Shown here in pieces: positions 17,076-25,403 of a DNA stretch of 64,000 bases. Made by a program: the position numbers and the translations under genes. The notes under the pieces are model-generated. The model was not told the DNA's origin. It made no database searches and worked only from the letters and a program-made list of their open reading frames with translations. Positions within the stretch are counted from its first letter, which is position 1. The number at the start of each line of letters is the position of its first letter. This stretch comes from Streptomyces sp. ML-6 (lineage in GTDB: Bacteria; Actinomycetota; Actinomycetes; Streptomycetales; Streptomycetaceae): contig NZ_JAOTIK010000002.1 of NCBI RefSeq assembly GCF_030116705.1, positions 310,001-374,000 on the forward strand. The letters run 5' to 3'.

Positions 17076-17140
17076 GTAACGTCGATTACGAGTTGCGTTC
17101 CGATTGGAAAGCACTGCCCAGGAACAGTAACGTCGGTCAC
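17076..17140. promoter_or_regulatory. Two operator-like repeats between C45 operon and rpiR gene
   Basis: GTAACGTCGATTAC (17076-17089) and GTAACGTCGGTCAC (17127-17140) match at 12 of 14 positions and start exactly 51 bp apart, about five helical turns. The first has GTAA/TTAC dyad symmetry. They fill the space between divergent genes and are the best candidate RpiR binding sites. Confidence 0.55.
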
Positions 17141-17150
17141 ACGGAAGTCA

Positions 17151-18050
17151 ATGGTTGTAATGGAAATTCCAGAGAACGGGGCCGGAGCGACTCGGCTGCG
17201 CGCTGCGATTCGCGATCAATGGGATGATTTGTCCGCATCTGAGCGAGCCGTCGCACAGCACCTGGTCAGCGCTCCCGTCGGGCAACTGCTCTTCGTCAGC
17301 GCCCAGGAGCTGGGGGCCGCCAGCTCCACCAGCAACGCCACCGTCGTACGGGCGCTGCAACGACTCGGGTACGCGGGGCTGCCCGCCCTGAAGCGCGAGC
17401 TGGCCAACGACTTCACCGCGGCCGTCGCCCCCGAGGAGCGTCTCAAGCAGCGCATCGCGCATGTGGGCCAGGACCTGGAGTCCATCTGGACCGATGTCTT
17501 CGACGAGGCCCGGGACCGCATCGACCACACCCGGCGCCTCACCGAACCGGAGGCCCTGAAGCGCTCGGTGACCGCCCTCGCCGAGGCGCGCGAGGTGTTC
17601 TGTTACGGCATCGCCGCCTCCGAAGCGGGCGCCCGTCACCTGGCGCTGGCGCTCGGCCGGATCGGCCGGCGGGCCCGCTTCGTCCACGAGACGGGCTTCG
17701 CCCTCGCGGACCAGTTGCTGGCCCTGGAGCAGGGCGACGCCGTGGTGATCTTCCAGCCGGGCCGTCGGCTGGTGGAGCTGACCGTCATGATGGAGCGGGC
17801 CCGTGCGGTCGGCGCCAAGGTCGTACTCGTGACGGACGAACTGGGCGAGGCGTATGCGGACCGGGTCGAGGCGGTCCTGACCGCACCCCACACCCCGACC
17901 GGGATCACGGCGGAATCGCTGACGGGGCTGCTCGTCGCGGACGCCCTGCTGCTTGCGCTGGCCACGCTCGACGAGACCCGGGCGGTGGAATCCTCGCACC
18001 AACTCACCGCGTTGCGCGAACAGTTGCTGGACCCCAAGCGGCGCCCCTGA
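17151..18050 (+). CDS. MurR/RpiR-family transcriptional regulator
   Basis: 299 residues. The N-terminal 80 form the HTH_6 domain (LSASERAVAQHLVSAPV, then SNATVVRALQRLGYAGLPAL). A SIS domain follows (about 120-260, FCYGIAASEAGARHLALALG and GDAVVIFQPGRRLVEL) that in relatives binds phosphosugars or other small ligands. It is divergent from the C45 peptidase/peptide transporter operon with two repeated sites in between, so it likely controls that operon and itself. The ATG at 17151 or the one three codons later could be used. A strong hairpin follows the stop. Confidence 0.9.
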   Translation: MVVMEIPENGAGATRLRAAIRDQWDDLSASERAVAQHLVSAPVGQLLFVSAQELGAASSTSNATVVRALQRLGYAGLPALKRELANDFTAAVAPEERLKQRIAHVGQDLESIWTDVFDEARDRIDHTRRLTEPEALKRSVTALAEAREVFCYGIAASEAGARHLALALGRIGRRARFVHETGFALADQLLALEQGDAVVIFQPGRRLVELTVMMERARAVGAKVVLVTDELGEAYADRVEAVLTAPHTPTGITAESLTGLLVADALLLALATLDETRAVESSHQLTALREQLLDPKRRP

Positions 18051-18081
18051 GAGCTCGTCCCCTCTCGCGTCCGGCCGTAGA

Positions 18082-18111
18082 ACTGCCCCCGGTCCTCGGA
18101 CCGGGGGCAGT
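18082..18111. terminator. Terminator after rpiR-type gene
   Basis: A perfect 14-bp stem (ACTGCCCCCGGTCC and complement) with a 2-base centre lies about 30 bp past the regulator stop. It separates it from the convergent sigma remnant. Confidence 0.7.
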
Positions 18112-18181
18112 GCGCCGTACGGCGGCCCCCCACCCTTCTCGTCGGACAGGACGGCGAGCGGGGCCACGGCCGTTCACCGCG

Positions 18182-18673
18182 TCATATGTCCTCCTCCAGG
18201 AGGACCGTGCGCCTCTGCCGGTCGTGGCCCCCGGCCGGCGGACCGCCGGAGGCGTCCGGGGCCAGGAGCGACTCCAGGGAAGCGAGGTCCCCGGTCCGGG
18301 CGGCCGTGACGAAGACCTCCGTCAGTTGCCGGTGCTCCACCGCGTCCGCGGTCTCCCGCTGCTCGGCCGCGAGACGCCTGCGGGCCCGGCTTGCGATCTT
18401 GCGGGCGTTGGCGACACCGATGTGCAGCCTCCCGGCGACGTCGGCACAGGTGTACTCGAAAGCCTCCCGCAGGAGGTACACCGCCCGCTCCATGGGCGCC
18501 GGCTTCTCCATGACCAGGAGCAGCGCGAGTGCCAGCTCTTCCGCCTGGAGCCGGGGCCGCAGCCCCTCGAAGACAATTGCCGTCTCGCCCAGGGTGCCTT
18601 CCCCGAGGGACGGCTGGGGTTCTTCACACGACAGCCATCCGTCGGACTCCCTGATGCGCAGCAAGGCCGTCAT
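18182..18673 (-). pseudogene. ECF41/SigJ-type sigma factor remnant lacking region 2
   Basis: 163 residues containing sigma region 4 (ERAVYLLREAFEYTCADVAG, then RLHIGVANARKIASRARRRL) and the first part of the SnoaL-like C-terminal extension (LTEVFVTAARTGDLASLESL). This is the ECF41/SigJ layout, but family members run to about 290-330 residues. Here sigma region 2, needed for core RNA polymerase and -10 contacts, is absent and the SnoaL domain is cut short. The first 35 residues match nothing I recognise. It is most likely a decayed gene; a surviving DNA-binding fragment with regulatory effect cannot be excluded. It opens a stretch of decayed genes up to 21.9 kb. Confidence 0.65.
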
Positions 18674-18716
18674 CGGCGCGAGGTGAGGCGGGCCGGTCCC
18701 CCGGCCCGCCTCGAAA

Positions 18717-19502
18717 TCACTTCACCACGACGGCGTCGCCCTTCGAGACGACCTTCATGGTCGTGTTCGTACCGAGGAAAGCCCAGCGCCAACTGCCCGG
18801 GGCGACGGCCTTCACCGTCGTGCGCAGACGGCCCTTGCTGTCCGTGGTGGCGGTCTTCACCGTGCTGTACTTGCCGTTCGGCTTCTTGTACTGAAGCTTC
18901 ACCACCTGCTTGGTGAACGCGTGGTACTTCAGGTCCGTCCAGTTGGCCCTGGACAGCTTTCCGGTGATGGTGAGCGTGCCGCCCTTCCGGACGGGCTCGG
19001 GCGAGGCGTCGGTGTTCAGGGTCGCGGCGCGCTTCACCTTGAACGAGGCGATGTTGTCCGAGATCCAGTAGTCCCTGTCATTGGCGCTGACCGTGGCGTT
19101 GACCGTCCACTCGCCCGCGACCGAATTGGCGTCCCAGCCCTCGTTGCCGCTTCCGTAGAAGTCGATCCACGAGGGGTCGATCTGCATGGTCGCGGTGCAC
19201 ACGGAGGTCGTCCTGCTGACCTTCTTGCATGTCGTGCCGAGATGGTCCACCGGCCCGTAGGCGTTGGTCCGGTTGTACGCCGACACCGAACTTACCTTCT
19301 TCACACCCGAGTTGTCCTTGATCGTCATGGTGATCGGGAAACGCTTGACGCTCTTGATCCCGACGATCACATTGCTGCCGCCATTCACGACGACCTTGGT
19401 GACCCGGATGTCACCGCGCCCCTCCGCGTGTGCGGTCGGCGCCACCATGACTGTTGCGGCGACCGCTCCCACCACGGCGAGCGCGGCGATCCTTCTGTCC
19501 AT
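18717..19502 (-). CDS. Secreted protein of unknown function
   Basis: 261 residues. A clear Sec signal peptide (MDRRIAALAVVGAVAATVMV, then APTAHAEG) with an AHA cleavage site. The mature part is lysine- and threonine-rich, lower in GC than its neighbours and predicted mostly beta-strand. It has two cysteines (TTCKK and SVCTA) likely forming a disulfide, and a C-terminal segment VVKLQYKKPNGKYSTVKTAT resembling Ig/bacterial surface repeat modules. AGGGG precedes the ATG at 19502; the longer frame upstream overlaps an esterase pseudogene and is not coding. No enzyme motif is visible. Probably an extracellular binding or structural protein of the Streptomyces type. Confidence 0.75.
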   Translation of the reverse strand: MDRRIAALAVVGAVAATVMVAPTAHAEGRGDIRVTKVVVNGGSNVIVGIKSVKRFPITMTIKDNSGVKKVSSVSAYNRTNAYGPVDHLGTTCKKVSRTTSVCTATMQIDPSWIDFYGSGNEGWDANSVAGEWTVNATVSANDRDYWISDNIASFKVKRAATLNTDASPEPVRKGGTLTITGKLSRANWTDLKYHAFTKQVVKLQYKKPNGKYSTVKTATTDSKGRLRTTVKAVAPGSWRWAFLGTNTTMKVVSKGDAVVVK

Positions 19503-19734
19503 GTCCCACCCCTGTTCCGGCCCGCCTCCGTGGCGGGCCGGACCAGCGTAACGATCACCGGTCCGAGCCGGTCGCCCAGTCCCTCGGCCCGGCGAGGTCG
19601 TCGGTGCCGAGGCCGTGTCGGGGTCGAGGACAGTGAGTCGGGTGAGCCGGGTGAAGAAGCGGAAACCTGCTGGCCCGGCACCATCGGGACCCGCCTCTTC
19701 ACCACGGAACCCACCCCCATCGCCGTCCGGGCGG

Positions 19735-20394
19735 TCAGCGGATGCCTTGCCAGAGTGCCCTTTCCGGCCCGTCCGCTGTCGTCGTGGTGGTCCATTCGGT
19801 GCCGATCCGCTGCACGGCGGGGGTTTCGAGGTGAAGCGTGGCCAGCCCGGGTCGCCGTCCCGGGCGAAGGCGACCCAGCTCGCGTGCATGCGCTCGGCGA
19901 GCTTGCGTACGGTCGCCTCGTTCTGCCGGACGTCGAGTGCTCCGTGGTCCACGCGGCCGATGTTGTCGAACACGAAGGGGAGTTCGAGGCCGTGGCGGGC
20001 GCCCAGCATGCCGTCGTATCCGGGAGAGCGCCAGGTGAACTCGTAGCGCCAGGTGCCCCCCGGATGCGGGGCGTGTGCCTCGGCGAGGCGGGCGGTCGGC
20101 ACTGCGAACATGTATGGCGCTGAGGAGTTCGAGCGGAGTGCTGCCCCGGCCGGCGCCGAAGATCACCTTCAGGTCGGGCGGCCCGGGGAGGTCGGCCAGG
20201 TCGATCTGCGGTGCGGTCGGCCCAAAGGCGCGCGCGTCGCACTCGCCCCTCCAGTCCGCGGGCCGCGGCGCCGCGAAGCGGTCCGCGCCCGTCGGGGCGG
20301 CGGCGTACGGGATGCCCCGGAAGACCCGGACCCCTTCCGCCACGGCGCCCCTGACCGACCTCTGTCCGATGTGGACGACCGTTTCCATCGTCAC
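19735..20394 (-). pseudogene. Type-B carboxylesterase pseudogene (internal deletion, two frameshifts)
   Basis: The first 95 codons encode the start of a type-B carboxylesterase (GVRVFRGIPYAAAPTGADRF). Near 20110 the homology jumps to another frame and straight to the C-terminal part (WRYEFTWRSPG, LELPFVFDNIG, RMHASWVAFARDGDPGWPRF). Near 19840 it returns to the first frame for the terminal TPAVQRIGTEWTTT. About 300 residues in the middle, including the GESAGA nucleophile elbow, are missing. The gene cannot make an active esterase. Its GTG start overlaps the stop of the upstream oxidase remnant by 4 bp, so the two once formed an operon. Confidence 0.75.
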
Positions 20395-21083
20395 GTCCCT
20401 TCCGGCTGATACGTCATCACCTTGCCCGGATTGAAGATCCGGTGGGGATCCAGTGCGTCCTTGACCGCCTGGTTGAGTGCGAGCACGACGGGGCCGGCCT
20501 CGGTGCTGAAACCGTCCTGTTTGAGCAGCCCGACCCCGTGCTCACCGGTCACCGTTCCACCGAGTTCCAGCGCGGCGGCGATGATGTCCTCGAACGCGGC
20601 CTGTGCGCGCCGTTTCGCGGCCTCGTCGCCGGGTGGGGTGATCAGCAGCGGGTGGAGGTTGCCGTCGCCGGCGTGTGCGATGTTGGCGATCAGGATGTCG
20701 TGGTGGGCCGCGGCCTCCTCGATGCGGGCCAGCATCTCGGGCACCGCGGCCTTGGGCACGCAGATGTCCTCGGTCAGCACCGGGCCCAGGCGTTCGAGCG
20801 CCGGGTAGGCCAGGCGCCGTGCCTCGAACAGCGCGTCGGCCTCGTACTGGTCGGTCGAGCGCACCGCGAACGTCGCCCCCGCCCGCTCGAAGCAGGCCGG
20901 CATGGCGGCCGCCTCCAGCTCGCCCGCCGGCCCCGGGCTGTCGGTCCGGCCGAGCAGCAGCACGTCGGCCTCGGTCGACAGGCCCATGTGTTTCCACTCG
21001 TCGACGGCGGCCAGGCAGTGCCGGTCGACGAGTTCCAGCGCGGAGGGCACCAGGCCCGCCTCCGCGACGGCGGCGACGGCGAG
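20391..21083 (-). pseudogene. FAD-linked oxidase (GlcD-like) C-terminal fragment
   Basis: Homology starts near 21080 with VAAVAEAGLVPSALEL and continues to the natural C-terminus (TVTGEHGVGLLKQDGF, DPHRIFNPGKVM), including the metal-binding HAGDGNLHPL segment. This is the C-terminal cap domain of D-lactate/glycolate-type FAD oxidases. The N-terminal FAD-binding (PCMH) half, about 200 residues, is missing. At 21080 the sequence switches abruptly to a plus-strand PucR-like fragment, marking a deletion junction. The remaining frame is undamaged, which suggests a recent event. Confidence 0.75.
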
Positions 21084-21885
21084 CCCGCGCCCGACGACCG
21101 GTTGCTGCTCGAACGGGCCGCCCCGGCACTCGCGCTCGCGCTGGTCGCCGAGCGGGCGGCGGCCGAGGCGTCCCGGCACACCCGCGCGGCACTCCTCGTC
21201 GACCTGCTCACCACGACGTCAACGCCCGCGCGCCCTGCGCCAGGCCGGGCTGGACGCGTCGACGCCGTACTCGGTGCTCATGCTCGCCCCCGCCTCCGCA
21301 CGGGCGCACATCGAGCGAACCCCGTCGCTGGTGGGCGCGGTCGTCGCCGAGCACGACGGTCGCCTGCTCGTCGTGGCTCCCGCCGCTCCCGACACGATCC
21401 GGCGGGAGTGGCCGCGCGATGCGGACGCCCCCACGGCCGGGGTCGCCGGGCCCGCGCGCGGGCAGGAGGAGCTGCGGCGCTGCTTCCACGAGGCACGCCA
21501 GACCCTCAGCGCCCTGGAAACGCTGGGGCGCACCGGCGAGGCCGCGACCGCCGGACAGCTCGGGCTGTACCGGATCCTGTTCGGCCATACCGGGCGACGC
21601 GACCTGCACCAGGCGTTCGACGACGTGCTGGGCCCCCTGCCGGCCGAGCAGCAGCGCCGTGCGGTGCCACTGCTGGAGACGCTGCGCGTGTTCCTGGACC
21701 ACGGGCGCCGTCCCCGTCCGGCGACCACCGCACTGGCGATCCATGTGAACACGCTCTACCAGCGCCTGGCGACCGCGGACAGCCTGCTCGGCGAGCGCTG
21801 GCGCACTCCGGAGCGGGCACTGGAACTGCAGCTGCTGCTCCACCTCAGGGCGGCGGGCGAATCGCTGGAGGGGATGGAGGGCTGA
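21081..21885 (+). pseudogene. PucR/CdaR-type regulator remnant (5' truncated, frameshifted)
   Basis: From 21081 one frame reads LLLERAAPALALALVAERAA and LLVDLLTT, the middle of a PucR/CdaR regulator. Around 21220 the homology moves to another frame (STPYSVLMLAPASARAHIER) and runs to a normal C-terminal HTH_30 (FLDHGRRPRPATTALAIHVN, TLYQRLATADSLLGERW). The N-terminal sensor part is missing and there is one frameshift. It abuts the oxidase remnant head-to-head at the same junction. PucR regulators often control neighbouring catabolic genes, so the lost segment probably held their shared control region. Confidence 0.7.
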
Positions 21886-21931
21886 GCACCGTCCCGTAAT
21901 CGCTCTGCGGCATGCCGGAAGACGGGCGTTG

Positions 21932-22125
21932 CTTCCCGGTCGTCCGACGGGTTCCCGGTCGTCCGGTGGGGGGTCCCCGGTCATCCGGGGGAAGCTCCCG
22001 GTCATCCGGGGGAGGCTCCCGGTCGTCCGGTGGGGGGTTCCCGGTCATCCGGGGGAAGCTCCCGGTCATCCGGTGGGAAGTTCCTGGCTGTCCGGCGGGA
22101 GGTTCCCGGTCGTCCGGTGGGAGGG
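21932..22125. repeat. Minisatellite: about nine imperfect 21-22 bp repeats
   Basis: Units of the form TCCCGGTCRTCCGGTGGGRG recur about nine times. Some are 21 bp (GGGGGAAGC endings) and some 22 bp (GGTGGGGGGT endings), so no frame stays open as a true repeat protein. It lies between the PucR remnant and the MarR promoter. Inside the reverse frame the 21-bp units would read as DDRE/PP-rich heptads, but no start or context supports translation. Confidence 0.8.
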
Positions 22126-22314
22126 ATGAGGTCGTGGGGCGGGTGGTGCCGAATGCGTTGCACAACAGGCCCGCAACGATGTGGCGTCGGTGGCTCTTCC
22201 CCGGACCCGAGCGGCCACCGGACACACGCGGTTCCGGCCGCCCGTAGAATGCGACACCGAACGGCCTCGGGCCCGGCCGGGTCCGCGGTGCGGTGACGAT
22301 TCGAGGGAGCACGC

Positions 22315-22887
22315 GTGCCCAGCCAGCGGTCCATCAACGAGGCGGAAAGGCTCGTGGAGGCGAAGCTCGGCGGCGTCCCCATCCGCCGGGAACGGATGGC
22401 CGCTGTGGCCAACGTCTACCGGGCCGCGTCCGCCGTGCGGCAGCACCTGGAGAACTCCGTACTGCGCGGCTCGGACCTGACCTGGACCGCCTTCGTGGTG
22501 CTGTGGGTGGTGTGGGTCTGGGGCGAGTCCGAGACGCGGCACGTCGCCGAGGAGGCGGGGATCTCCAAGGGCACGCTGACCGGGGTGTCCCGCACGCTGG
22601 AGTCGCGCGGCCTGCTGCGGCGCATCGGCCATCCCACCGACGGACGGCTGGTGCTACTCGCGCTCACCGAGGACGGCGAGGACTTCATGCGCCGGGTGTT
22701 CCCGGCGTTCAACGAGGAGGAGTCGTTCGTCACCTCGCGGCTGAGCGATGCGGAGTGCCGCAGCCTCGCCGACGGGCTGCGGCGTGTGGTGCTCCAGGTC
22801 GAGGAAGAGGGCGAGGAACGGCGCCGGTCGCTGCTGAACGGCGAGGAACCCGCGCCGCGCCGCAGCGGACGGCGGGCCCGCGGCTGA
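22315..22887 (+). CDS. MarR-family transcriptional regulator
   Basis: 190 residues, a winged-helix MarR protein. The recognition region reads VAEEAGISKGTLTGVSRTLE followed by the wing IGHPTDGRLVLLALTEDG. Start is GTG at 22315 with GAGGGAG 5 bp upstream. The C-terminal tail is arginine-rich. MarR proteins repress genes for efflux or aromatic catabolism and release DNA on ligand binding. Its target is not obvious: there is no divergent partner, and upstream lies a minisatellite. A perfect 32-bp palindrome downstream ends transcription. Confidence 0.88.
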   Translation: MPSQRSINEAERLVEAKLGGVPIRRERMAAVANVYRAASAVRQHLENSVLRGSDLTWTAFVVLWVVWVWGESETRHVAEEAGISKGTLTGVSRTLESRGLLRRIGHPTDGRLVLLALTEDGEDFMRRVFPAFNEEESFVTSRLSDAECRSLADGLRRVVLQVEEEGEERRRSLLNGEEPAPRRSGRRARG

Positions 22888-22903
22888 CACGGCGTCGATC
22901 GGC

Positions 22904-22935
22904 CCCCGGACGTGCCACGCGTGGCACGTCCGGGG
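22904..22935. terminator. Perfect 32-bp palindrome, bidirectional terminator
   Basis: CCCCGGACGTGCCACG is followed by its exact complement. It lies 16 bp past the MarR stop and about 110 bp before the end of the convergent hydrolase gene, so it can terminate transcripts from both sides. Confidence 0.7.
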
Positions 22936-23046
22936 CCGCGCCGTTCACAACGGTGTCCGCACGAACCGGCGTGGACCGGCCCCTTCGCCGTATCTCCCGA
23001 TGTGCCGACGGTGGGGCGCCGGGGAAAACGGACCGGGAACGCGGAT

Positions 23047-23772
23047 TCAGGCGGCTCCCCGCGCGGCACACACCAGTGCGTCGAAGATGCGCTGCTGGGC
23101 CGCGTCCTCGTGGGCGGTGTCCTCGGGGTGCCACTGCACGGCCAGGAACCAGCCGTCGTGCCGCGTGAGTTCGAGGGCTTCGACCGTTCCGTCGGCGGCC
23201 CGGGCGGCGACGGTCAGCCCTTCCCCCGGCCGGTCCACGTGCTGGTGGTGGTAGCAGGACCCCTCGGCCTTGTCGGTACCCGTGATACGGGTCAGGGCGG
23301 AGCCGGGGACGAAGGAGACGGGGTGCCGGACGTTGCGGTGTTCGTGTCCGGGGCCGCCCATGTCCTGGTGCAGGGTGCCTCCCAGGGCCGTGTTGACCAC
23401 CTGGAGTCCGCGGCAGACGGCCAGCAACGGCAGTGCGCTCGCGAGGGCCTGCCGGGCGAGTTCCAGGTCGAACGCGTCCTGCTCGTCGTCCACGTCGTAG
23501 ACGGCCTCATGGACGTGGGGGGCTCCGTAGCGATGGGGTGCTATGTCGCCGCCGCCGGGGAGCAGGAGTGCGTCGAACCGGGAGAGCCGGGCGCGGACCT
23601 CGGCGGGATCGGTCGTGCCTTCGGGAGCGTACGGGTGGAGGGTGACGGGTTCGCCGCCCGCCCGCCAGACGGCGTCGATCAGGGCTCGGGCGTTGACTTC
23701 CGCGGCGTGGCGCAGGGCGGAGGCGGTGGCGGCGAAACGGGCGGGGATCGCGATGAGCGGGCGGTGGGTCAC
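23047..23772 (-). CDS. Gamma-glutamyl-gamma-aminobutyrate hydrolase-like (PuuD family)
   Basis: 241 residues, class I glutamine-amidotransferase-like hydrolase (peptidase C26). Nucleophile cysteine in LLAVCRGLQVVN, catalytic His/Glu in VQWHPEDTAHED, and PGGGDIAPHRYG of PuuD-type enzymes are all present. PuuD releases glutamate from gamma-glutamyl-GABA in polyamine breakdown. GTG at 23772 overlaps the aldehyde dehydrogenase stop as GTGA, so the two are translationally coupled. Together with the dehydrogenase, the permease upstream and the glutamine-synthetase-like ligase at 33889 it completes a gamma-glutamylated amine route. The exact amine is unknown. Confidence 0.88.
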   Translation of the reverse strand: MTHRPLIAIPARFAATASALRHAAEVNARALIDAVWRAGGEPVTLHPYAPEGTTDPAEVRARLSRFDALLLPGGGDIAPHRYGAPHVHEAVYDVDDEQDAFDLELARQALASALPLLAVCRGLQVVNTALGGTLHQDMGGPGHEHRNVRHPVSFVPGSALTRITGTDKAEGSCYHHQHVDRPGEGLTVAARAADGTVEALELTRHDGWFLAVQWHPEDTAHEDAAQQRIFDALVCAARGAA

Positions 23773-25259
23773 AGCTGAATCCAGGTGGTCTTGAGTTCGG
23801 TGTACTTCTCCAGGGCGTGGGCGGACTTGTCGCGTCCGTTGCCGGACTGCTTCATGCCGCCGAACGGCACGGTGAGGTCGCCCTCCTCGTAGCAGTTGAC
23901 CCAGACCGTGCCGGCCCTGAGAGCACGGGACACCTTGTGGGCGGTGGACAGGTCGGAGGTCCACAGTCCGGCCGCGAGGCCGTATTCGGTGGCGTTGGCG
24001 AGGGCGACGGCCTCGTCGAGGTCGTCGAACGTGATGACGGACAGCACGGGGCCGAAGACCTCCTCACGAGCCAGGCGGCTGTCCGGGGCGACCTGGTCGA
24101 AGACGGTCGGTTCGAGGTAAAAGCCCCCGGTCCCGGTCCGGATGCGCGCGCCGCCCGTGCGCAGGCGGGCGCCGTCGTCAAGGGCGGTGTGGACGTGGCC
24201 GAGCACGCGGCCGAGATGGTCCTCGCCGACCAGGGCGCCCATCTCGGTGGCGGGGTCCAGGGGATCGCCCACGCGCAGTGCCTGAGCGCGGGCCACGACG
24301 GCTTCGACGACCTGTTCGGCGACGGAGGTGTGCACCAGCAGCCGGGAGGGCGCCGTGCACATCTCGCCCTGGTTGAAGAAGATGCCCCAGGCGGCCGCGG
24401 CCGCGGCCTTCTCCAGGTCGGGGGCGTCGGGCAGGACGATGTTGGGCGATTTTCCGCCCAGTTCCAGCCAGACCCGCTTGAGGTTGGAGTCGGCGGAGTA
24501 GCGCAGGAAGTGGCGGCCGACGGCGGTGGAACCGGTGAAGGCGAGGACATCGACGTCCGGGTGGAGGCCGAGGGCCCGTCCGGCCACCGGTCCGTCGCCG
24601 GCCACGACGTTGAGAACACCCGGTGGCAGCCCGGCCTCCAGGCCGGTTCGCCCGAGCAGCAGCGCCGACAGCGGCGAGTTCTCCGAGGGTTTGAGCACGA
24701 CCGTGCATCCGGCGGCCAGCGCCGGGGCGATCTTCCAGCCGGCCAGGGTGAGGGGGAAGTTCCAGGGGACGACCGCGCCGACGACACCGGCGGGCTCCCG
24801 CGTGACGAGGGCGAGGGCGTCGGGTGCGGTGTGCGGGGACTCGTCGGTGAGCTTGTCGGTGAGACCGCCGTACCAGCGGAAGGTGCTGATGACGGCCCGC
24901 ATTTCGATGTCATGGGCATCGGTGACGGGTTTGCCCATCTCCAGGCTGATCGTGAGCGCCGCCTCCGCTCGCCGCTCCTCCAGGAGATCGGCGAACCGCA
25001 GCAGGACACGACCTCGTTCGGCGGGAGACAGGCGCGGCCAGGGGCCCTCGTCGAAAGCACGGCGGGCGGCGGCGACGGCCGCGTCGACCTCGGCCGCGCC
25101 GGCATCGGCGACCTCGGCCAGCACCTGGCCGTCGCGGGGCGACACCACGGAGAACGTGCCGCCGCCACCGGCTTCGTCGGCGCCGTCGATGAGGTGCGCG
25201 CCGGCCGGTTTCAGCGTCTCGGCCCGGCGGAGCCAGTCGTCGTAGGTGGCGCGGGTCAT
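23769..25259 (-). CDS. Aldehyde dehydrogenase (PuuC-like)
   Basis: 496 residues, NAD(P)-dependent aldehyde dehydrogenase of normal length. Motifs: catalytic Glu in LELGGKSPNIV, catalytic Cys in NQGEMCTAPSR, cofactor loop FTGSTAVGRHF and C-terminal FGGMKQSGNGRDKS. It is most like the gamma-glutamyl-gamma-aminobutyraldehyde dehydrogenase/PuuC group. Start ATG at 25259 follows GGAGG; the longer frame lacks a ribosome site. Coupled to the PuuD-like hydrolase, it would oxidise the aldehyde formed from a deaminated, glutamylated amine. The permease gene upstream is separated by a hairpin, so expression may be partly independent. Confidence 0.9.
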   Translation of the reverse strand: MTRATYDDWLRRAETLKPAGAHLIDGADEAGGGGTFSVVSPRDGQVLAEVADAGAAEVDAAVAAARRAFDEGPWPRLSPAERGRVLLRFADLLEERRAEAALTISLEMGKPVTDAHDIEMRAVISTFRWYGGLTDKLTDESPHTAPDALALVTREPAGVVGAVVPWNFPLTLAGWKIAPALAAGCTVVLKPSENSPLSALLLGRTGLEAGLPPGVLNVVAGDGPVAGRALGLHPDVDVLAFTGSTAVGRHFLRYSADSNLKRVWLELGGKSPNIVLPDAPDLEKAAAAAAWGIFFNQGEMCTAPSRLLVHTSVAEQVVEAVVARAQALRVGDPLDPATEMGALVGEDHLGRVLGHVHTALDDGARLRTGGARIRTGTGGFYLEPTVFDQVAPDSRLAREEVFGPVLSVITFDDLDEAVALANATEYGLAAGLWTSDLSTAHKVSRALRAGTVWVNCYEEGDLTVPFGGMKQSGNGRDKSAHALEKYTELKTTWIQL

Positions 25260-25362
25260 GCGGTCCTCCAGACCACGTCGGTGAAACGGAGCGGATCGGA
25301 GCAGATCAGAAGCGGAGGGACGGGACTCGGGCCCCTGGCGTGCGGTGGGGCCGTATCCCTGT

Positions 25363-25391
25363 GGCGTGCGCCCGGAGGCCGGGCGCACGCC
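25363..25391. terminator. Hairpin between permease and aldehyde dehydrogenase genes
   Basis: A perfect 13-bp stem (GGCGTGCGCCCGG and complement, loop AGG) starts 13 bp past the permease stop on the minus strand. It may terminate or attenuate read-through into the dehydrogenase gene. Confidence 0.6.
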
Positions 25392-25403
25392 GGGAACGAG
25401 GGG

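Noticed and set aside
21932..22125. CRISPR array
   Set aside because: Units are contiguous, with no unique spacers and variable length.
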